A stretch of 23,486 nucleotides of DNA from CAVSUR01 sp052143655 (lineage in GTDB: Bacteria > Actinomycetota > Actinomycetes > Streptosporangiales > Streptosporangiaceae), in assembly GCA_052143655.1 (NCBI GenBank), contig JBKQSL010000023.1, forward strand, positions 1 through 23,486, read 5' to 3'. Shown one piece after another: positions 20,891 to 23,486 of this stretch; the first letter of the stretch is position 1; every line of letters starts with the position of its first letter. The translations under genes were made by a program, and so were the position numbers. Below the pieces are notes generated by a model. The model was not told the origin of the DNA. It worked only from the letters and a program-made list of their open reading frames with translations, and searched no databases.

Positions 20891-21375
20891 TCAGTACTTC
20901 GGGCCGACAAACTGGTCCAGCCGGGCCACGGCCTGCCGCCGCGCCACCGAGATCGTCGTCGGCTTGGCGAACCGCCACTCCGCGCCCAGCCGGTCCAGCG
21001 CCTCGCCGCACAGCCGGAGAATGTCATCGGAGCGGTTCACGAACAGGTAGCGCGGATAGGAGTACCACCGGTCGCCGTCGGCCAGTGGCCGCCGGACGGT
21101 GTTGCTGATTCGGCACCCATCAGAGTGCATCAGCCCCCGCATGAAATCGCCTGGATAGGTGTTCACAATCCGCTGCTGCCACGGCTGTAGCCTGATGCGT
21201 CGCATGTGCTTTCGGCCCGGGCCGTGCTGCGGGAAAAGACATGGCCAGTGTTTCGAATAGCACACAACCTCGTGGCAGCCTGTCCGCTGAAACGCGCGCA
21301 CGGTGTTTCCGGCCGGATGAGCTGCACGGCCTGCATGCACTCGGCGAGCAGTCCTGGCCGCGGAACCGGGCTCAT
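20891..21375 (-). pseudogene. Frameshifted, N-truncated LAGLIDADG-like actinobacterial protein
   Basis: The C-terminal part (about 21310 to 20891) reads VRAFQRTGCHEVVCYSKHWP, CLFPQHGPGRKH, RGLMHSDGCRISN, YPRYLFVNRSDDI and SVARRQAVARLDQFVGPKY. This is a widespread actinobacterial protein related to LAGLIDADG endonucleases, often annotated as a helix-turn-helix or regulator protein. The RGLMHSDGCR segment corresponds to the second LAGLIDADG motif. The preceding segment, RPGLLAECMQAVQLIRP, lies in another minus-strand frame. The frames join if one base is restored near 21311. The first motif (YLGDGH-type) that should precede it is missing; sequence further upstream runs into the tRNA. It is therefore probably a remnant. 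An in-frame ATG at 21379 would give a 162-residue ORF, but its first ~25 residues do not look like the family. Function of the intact family is not known to me. Confidence 0.75.
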
Positions 21376-21452
21376 CCACGCGGCCACTATTACATCAGCT
21401 ACTGACAAAATGATGGAGGCGGGAATGGTGACCCGGAAGCTGTTTCGGAACG

Positions 21453-21526
21453 TGCCCCGGGTGGGATTCGAACCCACACCACATGGTGTTTGAGACCATA
21501 GCCTCTGCCAGTTGGGCTACCGGGGC
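21453..21526 (-). tRNA. tRNA with anticodon CAA (nominally Leu), short variable arm
   Basis: The 74-nt minus-strand sequence folds into a full cloverleaf. The acceptor is GCCCCGG/CCGGGGC with discriminator A. The D arm is GCC/GGC with GG in the loop. The anticodon stem is ATGGT/ACCAT with loop CTCAAAC (anticodon CAA at 34-36). The variable loop is five bases, and the T arm is GTGGG TTCGAAT CCCAC. CCA is not encoded. CAA decodes UUG leucine, but bacterial tRNA-Leu normally has a long variable arm, which this one lacks. A strong promoter lies just upstream. Confidence 0.9.
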
Positions 21527-21543
21527 AACAATTATCCTGAGGC

Positions 21544-21572
21544 ATTATAACCACATCCCCGACCAGTGTCGG
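21544..21572 (-). promoter_or_regulatory. Consensus-like promoter of the tRNA gene
   Basis: On the minus strand TATAAT (21549-21544) is a perfect -10. Seventeen bases upstream is CCGACA, four of six matches to TTGACA. Transcription would begin near 21537, about 11 bases before the mature tRNA. It is the best promoter in the window. Confidence 0.8.
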
Positions 21573-21616
21573 GCTCCTCAGGGTATCGCGCTCGCCGCAG
21601 GTTGAGCCGGGCACGG

Positions 21617-21622
21617 TACGCT
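21617..21622 (+). promoter_or_regulatory. -10 box for pdtaR (leaderless start)
   Basis: TACGCT ends six bases before the GTG at 21629, and there is no Shine-Dalgarno. The transcript probably begins at the start codon. Confidence 0.5.
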
Positions 21623-21628
21623 CAGGCC

Positions 21629-22336
21629 GTGACCGAGAAACCGCTGCGCGTCGTGATCGCCGAGGACGAGGCCCTGATCCGCCTCGACCTCAAGGAGATG
21701 CTGGAGGAAGAAGGCTACATCGTGGCCGGCGAGGCCGGCGATGGCGAGACCGCCATCCGCCTGGCCGAGGAACTCCGCCCGAACCTGGTGATCCTGGACG
21801 TCAAGATGCCGGTCATGGACGGGATCTCCGCCGCTGACCGGATCACCGGGGAGCACATCGCCCCGGTCGTCATCCTCACCGCATTCTCCCAGCGCGATCT
21901 GATCAAGCGGGCCGGCGACGCTGGCGCGATGGCGTTCCTGGTCAAGCCGTTCACCCGGGCTGAGCTGGTGCCCGCGATCGAGATCGCCGTAAGCCGGTTC
22001 CAGGAGATCTCCGCGCTCGAGCAGGAGGTCGGCAGCCTGCGCGAGCGCCTGGAGGTGCGCAAGCTGCTGGACCGGGCCAAGGGCCGGCTGCAGGCCGAGC
22101 GGGAGATGACCGAGGCGGAGGCGTTCCGCTGGATCCAGAAGTCGTCGATGGACCGGCGGATGACGATGCGGGCGGTCGCCGAGGAGGTGCTGGCCGCGGC
22201 CCCGCCGGACGCACCCGCAGACGGCAGTCAGGCCGACGGCGGCTCAGCAGGCGGCGGCTCAGCAGGCGGCGGGCCAGTCGGCGGCTCGGCGGCGGGCCAG
22301 GCGCCGGCCACGGCTCCGGACTCGAACAGCGCCTGA
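21629..22336 (+). CDS. pdtaR: ANTAR-domain response regulator, PdtaR-like
   Basis: This 235-residue two-component regulator acts on RNA, not DNA. The receiver domain (about 6-120) has the acidic pair in VIAEDEAL, phosphoacceptor Asp57 (LVILDVKMPVMDG), Thr84 (ILTAFS) and Lys106 (FLVKPF). A coiled segment (EISALEQEVGSLRERLEVRKLLDRAK) leads into the ANTAR domain (to about 190: GRLQAEREMTEAEAFRWIQKSSMDRRMTMRAVAEEVL), which binds paired-hexaloop RNA to cause antitermination. It matches the actinobacterial PdtaR, partner of the PdtaS histidine kinase, which is not encoded here. GTG at 21629 gives the usual N-terminus. Residues after ~192 form a Gly/Ala/Ser-rich tail with tandem GGSAGGG units, longer than usual. 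It diverges from the tRNA and precedes the thioesterase and polA, as in related genomes. Confidence 0.95.
   Translation: MTEKPLRVVIAEDEALIRLDLKEMLEEEGYIVAGEAGDGETAIRLAEELRPNLVILDVKMPVMDGISAADRITGEHIAPVVILTAFSQRDLIKRAGDAGAMAFLVKPFTRAELVPAIEIAVSRFQEISALEQEVGSLRERLEVRKLLDRAKGRLQAEREMTEAEAFRWIQKSSMDRRMTMRAVAEEVLAAAPPDAPADGSQADGGSAGGGSAGGGPVGGSAAGQAPATAPDSNSA
22238..22270 (+). repeat. Tandem 15-bp repeat in the pdtaR tail
   Basis: The unit GGCGGCTCAGCAGGC is repeated about 2.2 times with a 15-base period and encodes GGSAG repeats. It is coding low-complexity sequence, probably from slippage. Confidence 0.75.
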
Positions 22337-22396
22337 CCGGAACCCGGGCACCGGCAATTGTTCGTGCGCGCGCCAGGGCGCGCGAGGCGCAAAAGC

Positions 22397-22454
22397 GCAA
22401 GCGGACGGGCCGGACACCGCAACCCCCGTGCAGGTCCGGCACCCGCCCGCTTGC
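22397..22454 (+). terminator. Large imperfect hairpin after pdtaR
   Basis: The left arm 22397-22415 (starts GCAAGCGG, ends GCCGGAC) pairs with the right arm 22434-22454 (starts GTCCGGC, ends CCGCTTGC). This is a stem of about 18 pairs with small bulges and an 18-base loop. It is 60 bases after the pdtaR stop. There is no T-tract. It is most likely a terminator, although a structured RNA cannot be excluded. Confidence 0.55.
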
Positions 22455-22456
22455 GG

Positions 22457-22483
22457 CCGCCGCCCGGTGTTACCCGGCGGCGG
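22457..22483 (+). terminator. Second GC-rich hairpin after pdtaR
   Basis: Arms 22457-22468 and 22472-22483 (CCGCCGCCCGGT with ACCCGGCGGCGG) pair over 12 positions with one mismatch and a three-base loop. It follows the first hairpin directly, giving a tandem terminator arrangement. Confidence 0.5.
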
Positions 22484-22638
22484 TCAAGAGCCCGGTGCGC
22501 CTTTGGTGCCATGTCGGCCTTCCCCGGGCCGGCACGTTCTCTACTCGGCTGCTCTCGTGCTCTGGGCACCACCGTAGCGAGCCATCGGGCGCCGCGCAGA
22601 CACACTCGTATTCGGCGGCCGGTATGCGGCAAAGGTCC
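22484..22638. other. Gene-free stretch with no recognised feature
   Basis: This is the middle of the 420-base gap between pdtaR and the thioesterase gene. No ORF with family-like sequence, no tRNA and no promoter with both boxes was seen. It lies between the two groups of hairpins. Confidence 0.5.
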
Positions 22639-22670
22639 GCCGCCGACGGCGAAAACGCCTGTCAGGCGGC
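22639..22670 (-). terminator. GAAAAC-loop hairpin, probable terminator of the thioesterase gene
   Basis: GCCGCC-GAC-GGCG and CGCC-T-GTC-A-GGCGGC pair around an AAAA loop with two single-base bulges. On the minus strand the stem is followed after a few bases by CTTT. It lies 87 bases beyond the thioesterase stop and could serve both converging transcripts. Confidence 0.5.
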
Positions 22671-22679
22671 ACTGACCGC

Positions 22680-22736
22680 GCCCGGCTGGCCGGTTTTGCC
22701 CCGCCTTCGGCCGGTGCCCGGCTGGCCGGTTTTGCC
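22680..22736 (+). repeat. Direct repeat, two perfect 21-bp copies
   Basis: A 21-bp sequence (begins GCCCGGCTGG, ends GGTTTTGCC) occurs at 22680-22700 and 22716-22736, 36 bases apart. A 13-base partial copy at 22760-22772 lies in the 3' end of the thioesterase gene. The spacers share CGGCCGG. Two copies only; no CRISPR character. Confidence 0.8.
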
Positions 22737-22756
22737 TGGTCATCGGCCGGCGCTCG

Positions 22757-23230
22757 TCAGCCCGGCTGGCCGTCAGGGTGGCCGGGCGGGCTGAGGTTGC
22801 GGCCGTCGCCCGGCACGGCGTCGCGCAGCAGGCAGCTGAGCCGGGACGTGCACACCCGGCGGCCCTGCTCGTCGGTGATCACGATCTCGTAGGTGGTCAG
22901 CGTGCCGCCGCCATGCAGCCGGGTCGCCACCCCGGTCACCAGGCCCGAGCTGGCGCCGCGGTGGTGGGTCGCGCTGATCTCGATGCCGACCGTGATCCGC
23001 TCCGGCCCGGCATGCAGGGCCGAGCCGACCGAGCCCAGGGTCTCGGCCAGCACGCATGACGCGCCGCCGTGCAGCAGCCCGTATGGCTGGGTGTTCCCGC
23101 TGACCGGCATCGTGCCGACGACCCGCTCCGCCGATGCCTCCAGGATCTGGATGCCCATCCGGGACGCCAGGGAGTCGGGATCGGGCCGATTGAAGATCTC
23201 CCGTAGCAGTTGTTTCCGTTCGGCAGTCAC
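22757..23230 (-). CDS. PaaI-family hotdog thioesterase
   Basis: This 157-residue acyl-CoA thioesterase-like protein has the hotdog fold. The signature is PYGLLHGGASCVLAETLGS, with His54-Gly-Gly and the catalytic Glu63. The following strands (VGIEISATHHRGASSGLVTGVATRLHGG and YEIVITDEQGRRVCTSRLSCLL) are typical of the PaaI/YdiI group. The GTG at 23230 is chosen because AAGGAGG lies five bases upstream; the longer ATG start at 23263 would place this Shine-Dalgarno inside the coding region. The last ~17 residues are Pro/Gly-rich. It is transcribed away from the polA start. Uncharacterised thioesterases are commonly found between pdtaR and polA in actinobacteria. The substrate acyl-CoA is not known. 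Confidence 0.92.
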   Translation of the reverse strand: MTAERKQLLREIFNRPDPDSLASRMGIQILEASAERVVGTMPVSGNTQPYGLLHGGASCVLAETLGSVGSALHAGPERITVGIEISATHHRGASSGLVTGVATRLHGGGTLTTYEIVITDEQGRRVCTSRLSCLLRDAVPGDGRNLSPPGHPDGQPG

Positions 23231-23382
23231 CCGGGCCTCCTTGTTCTGCGTAGTGAAATTCAAGCTCCGCGCGCTGCGGTGCTCGCCCAGCAGCCTAGAA
23301 GTCGCCGGGTCCGGCCGTTTCGCCCGGCTGGCCGGGGCGCGCCGACGGCCGCGGGGCGGCCCGCGCTGGGTCAGCGAGCCAG

Positions 23383-23408
23383 CTAGTGTCGGCGCCGCGC
23401 ACTAGACT
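23383..23408. promoter_or_regulatory. Inverted repeat overlapping the promoter of the last gene
   Basis: CTAGTG (23383-23388) and CACTAG (23400-23405) form a perfect inverted repeat with an 11-base spacer containing GGCGCC. The right arm overlaps TAGACT (23403-23408), a -10 box ending six bases before the GTG at 23415. A dimeric regulator bound here would cover the promoter; the transcript would be leaderless. Confidence 0.45.
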
Positions 23409-23414
23409 TCCCGG

Positions 23415-23486
23415 GTGACTTCTCCCGCGTCGACCAAGGCGGCCAAGCCGGCCGCTGCCGCAGCTCAGCCGCCCGCGGGCGCGGGC
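23415..23486 (+). CDS. polA: Start of a gene running off the window, probably DNA polymerase I
   Basis: From GTG at 23415 the frame stays open to the end of the window, giving 24 residues beginning VTSPASTKAAKPAAAAAQPP. This is a low-complexity Ala/Lys/Pro segment and has no diagnostic motif. The assignment to polA rests on position: in many actinobacteria polA follows pdtaR and a divergent thioesterase gene. Actinobacterial PolA proteins often have a short disordered N-terminus before the LLLLDGHSLAYRAF exonuclease motif, which would lie just beyond the window. TAGACT six bases before the GTG suggests a leaderless mRNA. Confidence 0.55.
   Translation, partial: MTSPASTKAAKPAAAAAQPPAGAG

Noticed and set aside
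20891..21526. tRNA-associated integration site of a mobile element
   Set aside because: No integrase and no direct repeat of the tRNA 3' end was seen in the window.
22680..22772. Direct repeats as a CRISPR array
   Set aside because: Only two full copies and one partial copy with a 15-base spacer; no cas genes.

Overview
The window is high-GC DNA with GTG/TTG starts, overlapping stop/start junctions and a gene order typical of Actinobacteria. The order is TIGR03085 protein, Trp-associated membrane protein, trpC, trpB, trpA, gltB, gltD, lgt-like gene, tRNA, PdtaR-type ANTAR regulator, PaaI-like thioesterase, then a probable polA start. A filamentous or soil actinomycete (Streptosporangiales/Frankiales-like) fits, but the species cannot be named from the sequence.

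Region A (1-7952) is an accessory uptake and hydrolysis locus. It starts with the C-terminal end of a phosphonatase-like HAD hydrolase. Next is a decayed, inverted duplicate of a solute-binding lipoprotein gene, then a LacI-family repressor. A tight five-gene operon follows: solute-binding lipoprotein, two permeases, ABC ATPase and a TIGR03767-like metallophosphoesterase. A near-palindromic CG-centred operator (2172-2189) lies just downstream of a TTGACA promoter in front of the operon, so the adjacent repressor probably controls it. The HAD and phosphoesterase partners suggest import and dephosphorylation of an organophosphorus compound; the substrate is inference.

Region B (7977-13349) is the tryptophan region. 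A TIGR03085 gene on the minus strand diverges from the TIGR02234 Trp-associated membrane protein. A small four-helix membrane protein, trpC, trpB and trpA follow. trpE, usually found between the first two genes, is absent. trpC is preceded by a perfect 18-bp hairpin, a possible promoter and a 24-codon upstream ORF that overlaps its start codon.

Region C (13350-20848) holds gltB and gltD (NADPH glutamate synthase) and an Lgt-like membrane protein. gltB carries a single-base deletion inside the conserved synthase domain. The Lgt-like protein lacks most of the Lgt signature residues.

Region D (20849-23486) holds a frameshifted remnant of a LAGLIDADG-like protein and a 74-nt tRNA with anticodon CAA but no long variable arm, under a consensus-like promoter. 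It continues with pdtaR, a 420-bp gene-free stretch of hairpins and repeats, a thioesterase on the minus strand, and a probable polA start. Several genes (TIGR03085, pdtaR, polA) have a TAnnnT box six bases before the start codon and look leaderless. No transposase, integrase, CRISPR array or rRNA was seen.
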